This document shows positions 15,833 to 24,498 of a stretch of DNA of 38,643 nt, one piece after another; position 1 is the first letter of the stretch; every line of letters starts with the position of its first letter. The notes under the pieces were generated by a model that was given only the letters and a program-made list of their open reading frames with translations, was not told where the DNA came from and did not search any database. Origin of the DNA: Borreliella garinii (lineage in GTDB: Bacteria > Spirochaetota > Spirochaetia > JABEVK01). Location: the NCBI GenBank assembly GCA_020720765.1, contig DYOB01000014.1, positions 1 to 38,643 of the forward strand. Reading direction: 5' to 3'. The position numbers and the translations under genes were made by a program.

Positions 15833-16408
15833 TCACTTCTTGAACGGCACACCGAAGCGCCGCAGAAGACTGCGTGCCTCAATGTCGTTCTTGGCCGTCG
15901 TTACAATTGCGATATTCATACCACCGATTTTTTCAATCTTATCAATGTCGATCTCAGGAAAAATAATCTGTTCTGTCACACCCATGGAGTAATTTCCACG
16001 GCCGTCGAAAGCGTTGGGATTCAAACCCCTGAAGTCTTTAACCCGGGGAAGGGCAACGCTGATCAGCCGGTCGAAAAACTCGTACATGCGGTTTCCGCGG
16101 AGGGTCACCATCGCGCCGATTTCCATATCCTCCCGGAGTTTAAAATTGGAAATAGCTTTTCTGGATTTGGTCTTCACAGCCTTCTGCCCCGTGATTTGTC
16201 CCAATTCTTTCACAGCTGCCTCAAGGAGTTTCTTGTTATTGATGGCTTCACCCATTCCGATGCTTACAACGATTTTCTCCAGCCTGGGCACTTCCATCAA
16301 GGATTTATAGGCAAACTCTTTATGAAGCTCGGGATAAATCTTTTCCCTGTATACCCCGATCAACCTCGGGAGATATCCCTGGGGTTGAACTTTTTTCTTT
16401 TCAGCCAT
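15833..16408 (-). CDS. rplE: 50S ribosomal protein L5
   Basis: 191 aa from the chosen start. L5 binds 5S rRNA and touches the P-site tRNA. Recognised by [40 protein letters not shown] and the [20 protein letters not shown] block. The ORF track begins 9 codons earlier, but ATG 16408 (MAEKKKVQ) has GGGAGG 6 nt upstream and overlaps the rplX stop by 8 nt, the coupling seen elsewhere in this operon, so it is preferred. Confidence 0.95.
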   Translation of the reverse strand: MAEKKKVQPQGYLPRLIGVYREKIYPELHKEFAYKSLMEVPRLEKIVVSIGMGEAINNKKLLEAAVKELGQITGQKAVKTKSRKAISNFKLREDMEIGAMVTLRGNRMYEFFDRLISVALPRVKDFRGLNPNAFDGRGNYSMGVTEQIIFPEIDIDKIEKIGGMNIAIVTTAKNDIEARSLLRRFGVPFKK

Positions 16409-16715
16409 GGAGAACCTCCCCTGTCTTTTTGGCAAACCGGACTTTCTCGCCCTTTTCTAACTTAAATCCAACGCGTGAGGGAACAGAGTTTTTGGACAGA
16501 AGCATAACCTTACTCACGTGGATGGGACCTTCGATATCGATGATTCCGCCCTTGTCGTTCTGAGCCTTTGGCCGCACTGTCTTTTTCTTCATGTTACAAT
16601 TTTCCACATAAACACGCTCGTTGATGTGGTCGACACGAATAACCTTCCCCGTTTTTCCCTTGTCCTTACCGGTCAGAATTTTGACCTGATCTTCTTTCTT
16701 TATCTTTCTTACCAT
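16401..16715 (-). CDS. rplX: 50S ribosomal protein L24
   Basis: An assembly initiator of the 50S subunit, 104 aa from the chosen start. The KOW motif is at the N-terminus ([19 protein letters not shown], residues 10-28). The ORF track begins at 16727, inside the rplN stop; ATG 16715 (MVRKIKKED) has GAGGTG at good distance and gives the normal N-terminus. Its end overlaps rplE. Confidence 0.94.
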   Translation of the reverse strand: MVRKIKKEDQVKILTGKDKGKTGKVIRVDHINERVYVENCNMKKKTVRPKAQNDKGGIIDIEGPIHVSKVMLLSKNSVPSRVGFKLEKGEKVRFAKKTGEVLHG

Positions 16716-16723
16716 TTCACACC

Positions 16724-17092
16724 TCAAAGGACCTCGGGAGCCAGTGACACGATTTTCATAAAATCCTTGTCCCTAAGTTCCCGGGCTACCGGTCCAAAAA
16801 TACGCTTACCCTTCGGATTGGAGGCTGCATCAATAATGACGCAGGCGTTATCATCAAAACGTATATAGGTACCGTCTTTCCGGCGGTATTCCTTGTGAAG
16901 ACGGACTATAACCGCCTTCTGAACTTCACCCTTCTTCACGGCCGCACCGGGAATTGCTTCCTTAACAGCCACAACGATGATGTCACCGATACCAGCGTAA
17001 CGACGCTTGGAACCGCCGATGACTTTGATACATTGAACAAGCTTTGCGCCGCTGTTATCAGCCACATTTAAAAAAGTCTGCATCTGTATCAT
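16724..17092 (-). CDS. rplN: 50S ribosomal protein L14
   Basis: 122-aa universal protein at the subunit interface. Begins [20 protein letters not shown], the canonical start, and contains [15 protein letters not shown] near 77 and [18 protein letters not shown] near 97. Its ATG shares one base with the rpsQ stop (TAATG), so the pair is translationally coupled. Confidence 0.98.
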   Translation of the reverse strand: MIQMQTFLNVADNSGAKLVQCIKVIGGSKRRYAGIGDIIVVAVKEAIPGAAVKKGEVQKAVIVRLHKEYRRKDGTYIRFDDNACVIIDAASNPKGKRIFGPVARELRDKDFMKIVSLAPEVL

Positions 17093-17367
17093 TATTTGGC
17101 CCTCTCTACGATTTCAAGAAGGCGCCAGCACTTATCCTTACTGATGGGACGGCTTTCAATAACACGCACCTTGTCGCCAATATGCGCGGTATTCAATTCA
17201 TCATGAGCCTTCAGTTTCTTGGTTTCCACGACGTACTTTAAGTAAATCGGGTGAAGTTTTCTTTTAGTCACAAGAACCGTAATGGTCTTCTGACACTTAT
17301 CACTCACAACCTCGCCCAGCAAAATCTTCTTCTTACTGGCAGGGACCTGTAAAATCTGCTCACTCAT
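17092..17367 (-). CDS. rpsQ: 30S ribosomal protein S17
   Basis: 91-aa primary 16S rRNA-binding protein with an OB fold. [20 protein letters not shown] near residue 12 and [20 protein letters not shown] near 63 are family landmarks. It starts 2 nt after rpmC and shares the TAATG overlap with rplN. Confidence 0.97.
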   Translation of the reverse strand: MSEQILQVPASKKKILLGEVVSDKCQKTITVLVTKRKLHPIYLKYVVETKKLKAHDELNTAHIGDKVRVIESRPISKDKCWRLLEIVERAK

Positions 17368-17369
17368 GT

Positions 17370-17570
17370 TTAAGCCTTCCTTATCCCGAGTTCATACTCG
17401 CGTAATACCGTCTTCATCTGGGCTATTTTCCTGCGGAGGAAACGCTTTTGAATAGGACTCTCTATGTGGGAGAGAACCTTGTTAAAACGGAAGTCCAAAT
17501 ATTCGGTATGTAGTTCTTGTAATTTCGCACTGGCTTCCGCCTGTGTCCCAATTTCAACCTTAAACCTCAT
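17370..17570 (-). CDS. rpmC: 50S ribosomal protein L29
   Basis: 66-aa helical hairpin protein near the exit tunnel, a docking site for SRP and trigger factor together with L23. The second helix is recognisable in the text IQKRFLRRKIAQMKTVLREYE. The N-terminal helix is divergent ([20 protein letters not shown]) and lacks the common MKA/EL motif. It overlaps rplP by one base (TAATG). Position between rplP and rpsQ confirms identity. Confidence 0.93.
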   Translation of the reverse strand: MRFKVEIGTQAEASAKLQELHTEYLDFRFNKVLSHIESPIQKRFLRRKIAQMKTVLREYELGIRKA

Positions 17571-17989
17571 TATGCCATCTCCCTGCGGATAACGAACTTA
17601 GTCTTAATGGGGAGTTTTGCGCTGGCGAGGGCCATTGCCTCGCTCGCTAAAGCTGCGTCAACCCCGGCCATTTCAAAAAGTACAGTCCCGCTTTTTACTT
17701 CGGTAATCCAACCTTCGACGTTTCCCTTGCCCTTACCCATACGGGTTTCAGCGGCTTTCTTTGTGTAAGACTTGTGGGGAAATACCCGAATCCAGACTTT
17801 TCCACCCCGCTTGATTTTGCGGGTCATCGCGATACGGGCAGCCTCAATCTGGCGGGCGGTAATCCACTTCAGCTCGAGAGAGACAAGTCCGAACTCACCA
17901 AAAGAAACCGCGTTATTCGTCTGCGCAGGGCCGTCTTTCCCCATGCTCCGCATCATTTTACGGTATGTAACCTTCTTGGGACTGAGCAT
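17570..17989 (-). CDS. rplP: 50S ribosomal protein L16
   Basis: 139-aa protein lining the A-site finger. The core is typical: [20 protein letters not shown] near residue 42, [20 protein letters not shown] and [11 protein letters not shown]. The N-terminal loop ([16 protein letters not shown], about 13-28) is less basic than the common KGRNRG-type sequence, which may be a lineage trait. It lies 2 nt after rpsC. Confidence 0.97.
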   Translation of the reverse strand: MLSPKKVTYRKMMRSMGKDGPAQTNNAVSFGEFGLVSLELKWITARQIEAARIAMTRKIKRGGKVWIRVFPHKSYTKKAAETRMGKGKGNVEGWITEVKSGTVLFEMAGVDAALASEAMALASAKLPIKTKFVIRREMA

Positions 17990-17991
17990 CC

Positions 17992-18693
17992 TTAGTTCCT
18001 TTCTGCGGTGCGTTCACCGCCCTTTTTCAAAATCTGACCAGCGTCGTCTTTCTGACTTTTCTGAAAGACTTCACCATTAAAAACCCAAACTTTCACGCCA
18101 ATGGCACCGTAAGTTGTAAACGCTTCGGCAAAACCGTAATCGATATCAGCGCGCAGAGTATGAAGAGGAACACGCCCGTCCTTCATCTCCATCGTACGGC
18201 TGAGCTCGGCTCCGCCAAGACGGCCGCTGATCTTGATTTTTACACCCTGGACTCCGCCCTTCATGGCGCTGGAGATCGATGTTTTTAAAGCTTTCTTAAA
18301 TGAACCGCGAGCCTTCAACTGGCGGGCGACGTTCATGGCGATGATCTGGGCATCGGCCTCGGGTTTTTTGATTTCCTTGATCTTGATAGCGACCTTTTTC
18401 TCGACCAGCTTGCTCAGGGACTCCTGGATCTTTTCTATATTGGCACCCTTGGCACCAATAAGATAACCAGGACGCGAGGTGCTTAGGAAAACCGTGACTC
18501 TCTGCGAATAGCGGGTGATTTCAATATCAGAAATCTCAGCACCCTTTGTCTCGGGGAGATCTTTAACCGCCTTTCTGATTTTCAGGTCTTCATGAAGGGT
18601 GTTGACGTAATCACTACCCGCAGCGAACCATCGACTCTTCCAGGTCTTGTTAATACCGAGCCGGAAACCGATTGGATTGACTTTCTGTCCCAT
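17992..18693 (-). CDS. rpsC: 30S ribosomal protein S3
   Basis: 233-aa protein of the 30S head and part of the mRNA entry helicase. [20 protein letters not shown] starts it. The KH domain follows ([20 protein letters not shown] near 83), and the C-terminal domain carries [20 protein letters not shown] near 156. It overlaps rplV by one base (TAATG). Length is normal. Confidence 0.98.
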   Translation of the reverse strand: MGQKVNPIGFRLGINKTWKSRWFAAGSDYVNTLHEDLKIRKAVKDLPETKGAEISDIEITRYSQRVTVFLSTSRPGYLIGAKGANIEKIQESLSKLVEKKVAIKIKEIKKPEADAQIIAMNVARQLKARGSFKKALKTSISSAMKGGVQGVKIKISGRLGGAELSRTMEMKDGRVPLHTLRADIDYGFAEAFTTYGAIGVKVWVFNGEVFQKSQKDDAGQILKKGGERTAERN

Positions 18694-19055
18694 TATGCTT
18701 TCGCTCCCACTTCATCCACTGTCACCGAAATATGGCAACTTCTCTTGATCAGCCTGTCCGCTCTACCCCGGGCACGCGGCCAAATCCTGTATTCCTGGCG
18801 ACCTTCGTCGATCATCAGTTCCTTGACGATGAGCATGCTCTCATCAAGTTTCTTGTTTGCATAAAGCGCATTTGCAGCAGCGCTTCGGATAACCTTCTCA
18901 AGAAGCTTAGCGCTCTTGTTCGGCATGTGTTCCAGAATTGCTACAACATCCACATACAGCTTTCTTCTCAGATGGTCGGCAACAGGACGAACCTTCTTCG
19001 CAGACATGGGCAACCCACGGGCTATAGCAAAGTAACCCTTCTTTTCAGACTTCAT
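18693..19055 (-). CDS. rplV: 50S ribosomal protein L22
   Basis: 120-aa protein whose beta hairpin lines the exit tunnel. [18 protein letters not shown] near residue 15 and [20 protein letters not shown] near 59 are typical; the hairpin is [19 protein letters not shown]. It overlaps rpsS by 4 nt (ATGA) and rpsC by 1 nt. Confidence 0.97.
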   Translation of the reverse strand: MKSEKKGYFAIARGLPMSAKKVRPVADHLRRKLYVDVVAILEHMPNKSAKLLEKVIRSAAANALYANKKLDESMLIVKELMIDEGRQEYRIWPRARGRADRLIKRSCHISVTVDEVGAKA

Positions 19056-19333
19056 TTCTTACCAGCCTTTTTGTCGGAACCGGCGTGACCCTTGAAAATA
19101 CGCGTAGGAGCGAACTCACCGAGCTTATGCCCGACAAGGTCTTCCGAAACGTAAACGGGAATCCAGGTTTTTCCGTTATAAACAGAAATGGTAATTCCCA
19201 CCATTTCCGGAATAATCATGCTTGTCCGCGAATAGGTTTTCACCATTTTACGGTCGTTGGCCTTGGACATATCCAAAACCCGTTTGTACAGGCTCTTCTC
19301 AATAAAAGGACCCTTTTTCAGTGAACGTGACAT
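19052..19333 (-). CDS. rpsS: 30S ribosomal protein S19
   Basis: 93-aa protein of the 30S head bound to S13. [19 protein letters not shown] opens it; [20 protein letters not shown] near 36 and [19 protein letters not shown] near 65 are conserved. It lies 9 nt after rplB and overlaps rplV. A Lys-rich end (GSDKKAGKK) follows the core. Confidence 0.98.
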   Translation of the reverse strand: MSRSLKKGPFIEKSLYKRVLDMSKANDRKMVKTYSRTSMIIPEMVGITISVYNGKTWIPVYVSEDLVGHKLGEFAPTRIFKGHAGSDKKAGKK

Positions 19334-19342
19334 GGGCTGCTC

Positions 19343-20158
19343 CTACTTCCGTCTCTTAATAATGAAGTTGCTTGAAGTTTTGTTCTTGGTACGGGTTTTG
19401 TAACCGCGTGTTGGAACACCCCACGGTGTGACCGGGTGACGGCCTCCGCTGGTACGACCTTCACCACCACCCAACGGGTGGTCTACCGGGTTCATTGCCA
19501 CACCGCGAACCTTGGGACGATTCCCCTTCCAACGGTTGCGCCCGGCCTTACCTAAACGCTCATTCAAGTGATCCCCGTTTCCTACTTCACCTAAGGTTGC
19601 CATGCACTTCTTGAAAACAAGGCGCATTTCACCGGAGGGAAGCTTCAAAGCTGCATAATCTCCGTCGATAGCCGCAAGATTAGCGTAGGTTCCCGCGCTT
19701 CTTGCGAGCTGGGCGCCCTTTCCAAGCACGAGCTCGATGTTGTGAACGTTTCGTCCTACGGGAATATTTTCCAGCGGCATGGCGTTACCCACGGCGATCT
19801 CGGCGGAGGGCCCGCTCATAACGTGCGACCCAACGGTCAATCCTTTTGGAGCGATCATATAGCGCTTTTCACCGTCTTTATAGTACACAAGGGCAATGTT
19901 TGCCGAGCGGTTGGGATCGTACTCGATGGTCTTTACGATACCGTCGATACCGTACTTATCCCTTCTGAAATCAATCTCGCGGTAAAGCTTTTTGTGCCCG
20001 CCGCCTCTGCGTCTCACTGAGATCTTTCCGTGGTTTCTTCCTGCGAGCTCGTTCTTACCTTTAGTAAGGCTCTTTTCAGGAGCATCCTTGGAAAGGTGCG
20101 TCCGGTCGAGCGCTATATAGCCCCTCATACCCGGGGTCATGGGTTTAAATGTTTTCAT
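19343..20158 (-). CDS. rplB: 50S ribosomal protein L2
   Basis: 271-aa protein essential for subunit joining and the peptidyl transferase centre. [20 protein letters not shown] near residue 41, [20 protein letters not shown] near 110 and the C-terminal [20 protein letters not shown] near 223 are all present; the functionally important His lies in PVDHPLGGG. It starts 3 nt after rplW. Confidence 0.98.
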   Translation of the reverse strand: MKTFKPMTPGMRGYIALDRTHLSKDAPEKSLTKGKNELAGRNHGKISVRRRGGGHKKLYREIDFRRDKYGIDGIVKTIEYDPNRSANIALVYYKDGEKRYMIAPKGLTVGSHVMSGPSAEIAVGNAMPLENIPVGRNVHNIELVLGKGAQLARSAGTYANLAAIDGDYAALKLPSGEMRLVFKKCMATLGEVGNGDHLNERLGKAGRNRWKGNRPKVRGVAMNPVDHPLGGGEGRTSGGRHPVTPWGVPTRGYKTRTKNKTSSNFIIKRRK

Positions 20159-20161
20159 CGG

Positions 20162-20464
20162 TTATGCACCCTCAAACTTATCAATCTTGGCACCTGCTGC
20201 TAAAGTCACATAAGCCTTTTTATAACGGGCGGTTTTTCCAAAACCCTTGCCACCGCGTCCTAGCACTCTTTTAGGCTTACCCTTCACCACGACAACACGT
20301 GTAACTTCGGGACGAACTTTAAAAAGCCGCTCTATGGCTGTCGTCACCATATATTTATTCGCAGCGAGATGGATACGGAAAACGTAGGTCTTTTTATTAC
20401 CTTCGCGTAGGAGGTTGGTCTTTTCGGTTAATACCGGTGAAAGGATGATGTTCTCAAGTTCCAT
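20162..20464 (-). CDS. rplW: 50S ribosomal protein L23
   Basis: 100-aa protein at the tunnel exit, a docking site for trigger factor and SRP. IILSPVLTEKTNLLREGNKK opens it, with YVFRIHLAANKYMVTTAIER following and KPKRVLGRGGKGFGKTARYK near 65. It shares the overlap TAATG with the rplD stop. Length is standard. Confidence 0.97.
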   Translation of the reverse strand: MELENIILSPVLTEKTNLLREGNKKTYVFRIHLAANKYMVTTAIERLFKVRPEVTRVVVVKGKPKRVLGRGGKGFGKTARYKKAYVTLAAGAKIDKFEGA

Positions 20465-21102
20465 TATTTCTCCTCCTTATCACTGCCGTACATCTGACCG
20501 AGTTCCAAAGCAGCCTTTTCCATTACGAGAAGATTGTGGGAATAAAAAAGGTCGTGGGCACGAAGTCTGTTGTACGCAAGAAACTTTAGAGTAGGTATAT
20601 TGCGCCCGGCTCTTTTAAGCATAGGATCATCAGATGTCGTAACAACGACCGTTCTGCCGGTGCCTTTAAATGCATCAAGAATAGTCGCCATGTCTTTGGT
20701 CTTTCCGGTTTCAACACTGAAGTCTTCGATGACCTTCAGGATATTCTGGGTAACTTTCAGACTAAAAATGCTCTTATAAGCAAGCCGTTTCATTTTCCTA
20801 GGCATCACGTAGCTATAATCTCTCGGCTTTGGGCCGAAAGCGATACCGCCACCAACGTAATGGGGAGACTTAGTCCGGCCCTGACGTGCGCGCCCAGTAC
20901 CTTTCTGAGCATAAGGCTTCTTGGTAGTCCCCTTAACTTCAGAACGTGTCTTGGTCGATGCCGTCCCCTGTCTTAGATTTGCCAACTCGTTTTTTATGGC
21001 TTCATAAATGGTACCGGTAGAGACCTCGCGGGCAAAAACCTCATCGTTGAGATCAATGTTCCGCAATTCTTTTCCTTCTTTTGAATATACCTTCGTCGTC
21101 AT
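20464..21102 (-). CDS. rplD: 50S ribosomal protein L4
   Basis: 212-aa protein whose extended loop reaches into the exit tunnel. The loop is visible in GTTKKPYAQKGTGRARQGRT near residue 58, with SPHYVGGGIAFGPKPRDYSY after it. In E. coli L4 also represses the S10 operon through its leader; no such element is demonstrated here, though the long tuf leader at 23.3-23.5 kb is a candidate. It lies 6 nt after rplC. Confidence 0.97.
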   Translation of the reverse strand: MTTKVYSKEGKELRNIDLNDEVFAREVSTGTIYEAIKNELANLRQGTASTKTRSEVKGTTKKPYAQKGTGRARQGRTKSPHYVGGGIAFGPKPRDYSYVMPRKMKRLAYKSIFSLKVTQNILKVIEDFSVETGKTKDMATILDAFKGTGRTVVVTTSDDPMLKRAGRNIPTLKFLAYNRLRAHDLFYSHNLLVMEKAALELGQMYGSDKEEK

Positions 21103-21108
21103 ATCAGC

Positions 21109-21729
21109 CTACTTCTTCTTCGCGTCGCGAACGACGACGAAACTATTACGGGAACCAGGAATTGCACCCTTTACCAGAATGACCTGATTTACCTTATCAA
21201 TAGAGACTACCTTCAGATTCTGAACGGTAACTCTCTCTCCACCCATTCTACCGGGCATTTTTACATTCTTAAAAGTACGTCCGGGTGTCGTACGGTTACC
21301 CGTGGAAGCACCGACGCGGTGAAACTTGGAACCATGGCTGGCGGGACCGCCGCCGAAGTTATGGCGCTTCATAACACCCTGAAATCCTTTACCCTTGGAT
21401 ACGCCGAACACGTCAACGAACCTCAGACCTTCAAGGAGTTCAAGCCCCAAGGAGTCGCCTACCTTGGCCTCTTTATTAAAGTCACGAAACTCAACAAGCA
21501 CCCTCTTAGGGTCCATTCCTTCGGGGAATTGACCCAAAACAGGTTTTGTCAAAAGTTTTGGACGGATGGTATCCGCACCAACCACTAAGGCCTTGTAACC
21601 TTCTTTATCTTGTGTCCTCTGTGCGACGACAACATTCGGCTCACAGTGAATCACTGTGACAGGGGTGAGCTTACCCTCTTCATCAAAAACCTGCGTCATT
21701 CCGACTTTTCTGCCGATCAGACCAACCAT
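21109..21729 (-). CDS. rplC: 50S ribosomal protein L3
   Basis: 206-aa protein that reaches the peptidyl transferase centre. MVGLIGRKVGMTQVFDEEGK is the canonical start; the ORF track adds 4 residues by starting at 21741, inside the rpsJ stop region. ATG 21729 has TGAGGTG at proper distance. The central loop NFGGGPASHGSKFHRVGAST near 125 and KMPGRMGGERVTVQNL follow. Confidence 0.95.
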   Translation of the reverse strand: MVGLIGRKVGMTQVFDEEGKLTPVTVIHCEPNVVVAQRTQDKEGYKALVVGADTIRPKLLTKPVLGQFPEGMDPKRVLVEFRDFNKEAKVGDSLGLELLEGLRFVDVFGVSKGKGFQGVMKRHNFGGGPASHGSKFHRVGASTGNRTTPGRTFKNVKMPGRMGGERVTVQNLKVVSIDKVNQVILVKGAIPGSRNSFVVVRDAKKK

Positions 21730-21737
21730 ACTGCACC

Positions 21738-22049
21738 TCAATACTGCTTGATGTATACATCCACACCAGCCGGCAACTCGAGCTTCATTAAAGCATCCAT
21801 AACCGCCGGAGTCGGCTCAAGAATATCTATGAGCCTTTTAAAGGTTCGCATCTCAAACTGCTCACGCGACTTTTTATTCACGTGGGGAGAGCGAAGTACC
21901 GTAAAACGATTGATCCGTGTCGGCAGAGGCACTGGGCCAGAAACTTTAACGCCCGACTTTTGAACCGTCTGAACGATGGATTTCGCACTTTGATCAACTA
22001 ATTCAACATCAAAGCTGCGAAGCCGCACTCGAATCTTATCCTTAACCAT
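21738..22049 (-). CDS. rpsJ: 30S ribosomal protein S10
   Basis: 103-aa protein of the 30S head; also NusE, the NusB/NusG partner in antitermination. [20 protein letters not shown] opens it, with [20 protein letters not shown] near 38 and the [13 protein letters not shown] motif near 68. It is the first gene of the S10 cluster proper, 39 nt after tuf, with a strong hairpin in the gap. SD GGAG lies upstream of ATG. Confidence 0.98.
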   Translation of the reverse strand: MVKDKIRVRLRSFDVELVDQSAKSIVQTVQKSGVKVSGPVPLPTRINRFTVLRSPHVNKKSREQFEMRTFKRLIDILEPTPAVMDALMKLELPAGVDVYIKQY

Positions 22050-22058
22050 ATCATCTCC

Positions 22059-22083
22059 AAAATCAGGGCCCGAAGGCCCCGAT
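22059..22083 (-). promoter_or_regulatory. UUCG-capped hairpin between tuf and rpsJ (attenuator or processing site)
   Basis: On the minus strand ATCGGGGCC, loop TTCG, GGCCCTGAT forms a 9-bp stem with one G.U pair, then TTTT. The T-run is short for a full terminator, so partial termination, 3'-end protection of tuf mRNA or RNase processing are all possible. It ends about 2 nt before the rpsJ Shine-Dalgarno. Confidence 0.55.
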
Positions 22084-22088
22084 GAACC

Positions 22089-23276
22089 TTACTCGATAAT
22101 TTCTACAACCTGTCCTGATGCTACGGTACGACCACCCTCGCGGATAGCGAAACGCACACCCTTATCCATAGCGATAGGGGAAAGCAGCTCAACGATCAAC
22201 TCGGTGTTATCACCGGGAAGAACGATGTCTTTTCCAGCAGGAAGAGTCACGGAACCCGTAACATCTGTTGTGCGGAAGTAAAACTGGGGACGGTAACCGG
22301 TGCCGAAAGCACTGTGGCGTCCGCCTTCATCTTTACTCAACACATAAACGGTTCCCTTGAACTTCTTGTGGGGCTTGATGGAACCGGGTTTAGCCAGAAC
22401 CTGTCCGCGCTCGACGTCGGTCTTTTCAATACCACGGAGAAGGGCACCAAGGTTATCACCAGCCTGACCATCTTCGAGAGTTTTGTTAAACATCTCCACA
22501 CCGGTCACAACAGAAGTCTTAGTATCTCTGATGCCGACAATCTCAACAGTCTCACCAACTTTAACTCTTCCGGTATCCACACGGCCTGTTACTACAGTTC
22601 CGCGTCCGGAGATGGAGAAAACGTCTTCGATAGGCATAAGGAAGGGCTTGTCCACGTCGCGCTCGGGAAGAGGGAAGTAAGAATCCATCTTATCAAGGAG
22701 CTCCTGCAGACAGGCGGTAGCCTCGGGATCGGTGTTGTTTGACATAGCCTTGAAAGCAGAACCACGGATAAAGGGAGTGTTATCTCCATCGAAATGGTAC
22801 TTTGTGAGAAGCTCACGTACTTCCATTTCAACGAGGTCAACAAGCTCGGGATCAGCAAGGTCCATCTTGTTCAGAAAAACTACAATCTTAGGAACACCAA
22901 CTTGGTTAGCAAGAAGGATGTGTTCGCGTGTTTGGGGTTCCGGACCGGAATCCGCAGCCACGAGAAGAATAGCTCCGTCCATCTGCGCAGCACCGGTGAT
23001 CATGTTCTTCACATAGTCAGCGTGTCCCGGGCAGTCAACGTGAGCGTAGTGCCTTGTAGCACTCTCGTATTCAACGTGACGAGTGTTGATGGTGATACCG
23101 CGTGCCTTTTCTTCAGGTGCGTTATCAATATCTTCGTAACTCATCGTTTTTCCACCAAACTTGGACGCGCCGTAGGCGGTGATCGCTGCCGTCAGTGTGG
23201 TTTTACCGTGGTCAACGTGACCAATCGTCCCAACGTTAATATGGGGCTTCGTTCGCTGAAAGACTTCCTTTGCCAT
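22089..23276 (-). CDS. tuf: Elongation factor Tu
   Basis: 395-aa GTPase that delivers aminoacyl-tRNA to the ribosome. G1 [10 protein letters not shown] near residue 19, [20 protein letters not shown] near 81, NKMD near 136 and SAFKA near 176 are intact; domains 2 and 3 are complete up to [15 protein letters not shown]. The ORF track starts 12 codons earlier at a TTG; ATG 23276 gives the universal [20 protein letters not shown] and sits correctly behind AAGGAGG. fusA, usually before tuf, is absent; rpsG is upstream and rpsJ downstream. Confidence 0.98.
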   Translation of the reverse strand: MAKEVFQRTKPHINVGTIGHVDHGKTTLTAAITAYGASKFGGKTMSYEDIDNAPEEKARGITINTRHVEYESATRHYAHVDCPGHADYVKNMITGAAQMDGAILLVAADSGPEPQTREHILLANQVGVPKIVVFLNKMDLADPELVDLVEMEVRELLTKYHFDGDNTPFIRGSAFKAMSNNTDPEATACLQELLDKMDSYFPLPERDVDKPFLMPIEDVFSISGRGTVVTGRVDTGRVKVGETVEIVGIRDTKTSVVTGVEMFNKTLEDGQAGDNLGALLRGIEKTDVERGQVLAKPGSIKPHKKFKGTVYVLSKDEGGRHSAFGTGYRPQFYFRTTDVTGSVTLPAGKDIVLPGDNTELIVELLSPIAMDKGVRFAIREGGRTVASGQVVEIIE

Positions 23277-23512
23277 CATTTCCTCCTTGGCGTATTTTGA
23301 GTCTATATGCAATTTTCACCGCCTCCCCTGAATAAACAGATAAGAGACGGTTGATTCCATAGGGCCATTTCCCTGTCTTGATTAACAGAGAACGATACTG
23401 CTTGAACTCCCAAAAGCGCCACCTATCCGCAAGCGAACGGTTTGGAATCTTTCTATTCAAACAAAAGAACAACTTCGCAAAGAGGTAAAAGCAAGCGCCT
23501 TTACTTTTGCTT
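23277..23512 (-). promoter_or_regulatory. Long 5' leader of the tuf-S10-spc-alpha transcript
   Basis: About 235 nt lie between the predicted start site and the tuf ATG, with no credible gene. Visible structure: GTAAAGGC-GCTT-GCTTTTAC just inside the transcript (8 bp with a G.U), and a weaker AGGG/CCCT hairpin further down. This is a plausible site for autogenous control, but I recognise no known leader family. Confidence 0.4.
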
Positions 23513-23519
23513 GTAGGAG

Positions 23520-23548
23520 ACTTTAACAGCCCACCGCAATCATGTCAA
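23520..23548 (-). promoter_or_regulatory. Sigma70 promoter for the tuf-S10 operon
   Basis: TTGACA (23548-23543), a 17-nt spacer ending in TG-T, and TAAAGT (23525-23520). The -35 hexamer is perfect, and the -10 matches 4 of 6 bases with an extended TG. It begins 4 nt past the rpsG stop, so tuf can be transcribed independently of rpsL-rpsG. Confidence 0.7.
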
Positions 23549-23552
23549 TACC

Positions 23553-24023
23553 CTACCAGCGGTAGTGGCTAAAAGCCTTGTTGGCTTCGGCCATTTTATG
23601 GGTATCTTCTTTTTTCTTAAATGCGGTGCCTGTACTGTTGAAGGCGTCCATCAGTTCAGCGCTCAACTTCTCCCCAAGGGACTTTCCGCTTCTAGAACGG
23701 GCTGCGTTGATAATCCAGCGCATAGCCAGGGCTTCCCTGCGGGAGTCACGGATCTCGATAGGAACCTGGTAAGTCGCTCCACCCACACGGCGGCTTTTAA
23801 CCTCCACCACGGGTTTAACATTTTCCAGAGCTTTCAGGAAAACTTCGAGGGCGTCCTTGCCCGTCTTTTCGCTCACAAGGGAGAGGGCACCATGAACCTG
23901 CTTCAAGCAAACGTTCATTTTTCCATCCCACATCATGCGGCGAACAAATTTGGAAACAACAACCGAATTATAAACAGGGTCAGCCATGGGAGGCTTGGGC
24001 GTCGGTATATTTCTTCTTGGCAT
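23553..24023 (-). CDS. rpsG: 30S ribosomal protein S7
   Basis: 156-aa assembly initiator of the 30S head. Start [20 protein letters not shown], then [20 protein letters not shown] near 27, [20 protein letters not shown] near 81 and the [20 protein letters not shown] block near 101. The C-terminus is NKAFSHYRW. It starts 9 nt after rpsL and is followed by the tuf promoter rather than by fusA. Confidence 0.98.
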   Translation of the reverse strand: MPRRNIPTPKPPMADPVYNSVVVSKFVRRMMWDGKMNVCLKQVHGALSLVSEKTGKDALEVFLKALENVKPVVEVKSRRVGGATYQVPIEIRDSRREALAMRWIINAARSRSGKSLGEKLSAELMDAFNSTGTAFKKKEDTHKMAEANKAFSHYRW

Positions 24024-24032
24024 ATTCTACTC

Positions 24033-24407
24033 CTAAACCTTGGGCCTTTTGGCACCATACTTGGAACGGCTCTGCATGCGCTTAGCTACACCCAGGGTAT
24101 CTTTCGTTCCCCTGATTATGTGATAACGCACACCTGGGAGGTCTTTCACCCTGCCGCCGCGGATCAAAACCACACTGTGCTCCTGTAAATTGTGGCCAAT
24201 TCCAGGGATGTAAGCGGTAACTTCAGTTCCATACGTCAAACGTACGCGGGCTACCTTCCGCATGGCAGAGTTGGGCTTCTTTGGTGTAACAATCATCACG
24301 CGGGTACATACTCCGCGTCTTTGGGGACACGCTTTTAATGCAGGGGATTTCGTCTTGTGTGTCAAAGACTTTCTACCCTGCCTGATCAATTGATTAATCG
24401 TCGGCAT
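24033..24407 (-). CDS. rpsL: 30S ribosomal protein S12
   Basis: 124-aa decoding-centre protein. [15 protein letters not shown] opens it. Residues Lys43 and Lys44 in [17 protein letters not shown] and Asp89 in [11 protein letters not shown] are as in streptomycin-sensitive strains, so no rpsL resistance change is seen. CKACPQR-type Cys27 and a basic end [15 protein letters not shown] are present. SD AAGGAG is upstream. It starts about 90 nt after rpoC, behind a terminator/promoter overlap. Confidence 0.98.
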   Translation of the reverse strand: MPTINQLIRQGRKSLTHKTKSPALKACPQRRGVCTRVMIVTPKKPNSAMRKVARVRLTYGTEVTAYIPGIGHNLQEHSVVLIRGGRVKDLPGVRYHIIRGTKDTLGVAKRMQSRSKYGAKRPKV

Positions 24408-24460
24408 AAACTATCTGGCTCCTTCCTAAGCTTTCGCTTTCTTACCCTTTACAAAAGTTG

Positions 24461-24491
24461 CAAAAAGATAGCATAAACCCAAGGCTTATGC
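24461..24491 (-). terminator. Probable intrinsic terminator or attenuator after rpoC
   Basis: GCATAAGCC-TTG-GGTTTATGC forms a 9-bp stem (one G.U), followed by TATC and then five T, beginning 8 nt past the rpoC stop. The gap between stem and T-run and the AT-rich stem suggest incomplete termination. It overlaps a promoter motif listed separately. Confidence 0.5.
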
Positions 24492-24493
24492 AA
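24465..24493 (-). promoter_or_regulatory. Possible extended -10 promoter for rpsL-rpsG
   Basis: TTGCAT (24493-24488), a 17-nt spacer ending in TGC, and TATCTT (24470-24465). The extended TGn and correct spacing support a real promoter. It uses the same bases as the rpoC terminator hairpin, so either assignment could be the main function. Confidence 0.45.
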
Positions 24494-24498
24494 TCCCC

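Noticed and set aside
23277-23312. 12-residue N-terminal extension of EF-Tu from the ORF track
   Set aside because: It starts at TTG and spans the strong AAGGAGG Shine-Dalgarno of the universal MAKE start.
23236-23472. 78-aa minus ORF in the tuf leader
   Set aside because: No domain and no ribosome-binding site; it overlaps the start of tuf in another frame and lies in the predicted untranslated leader.
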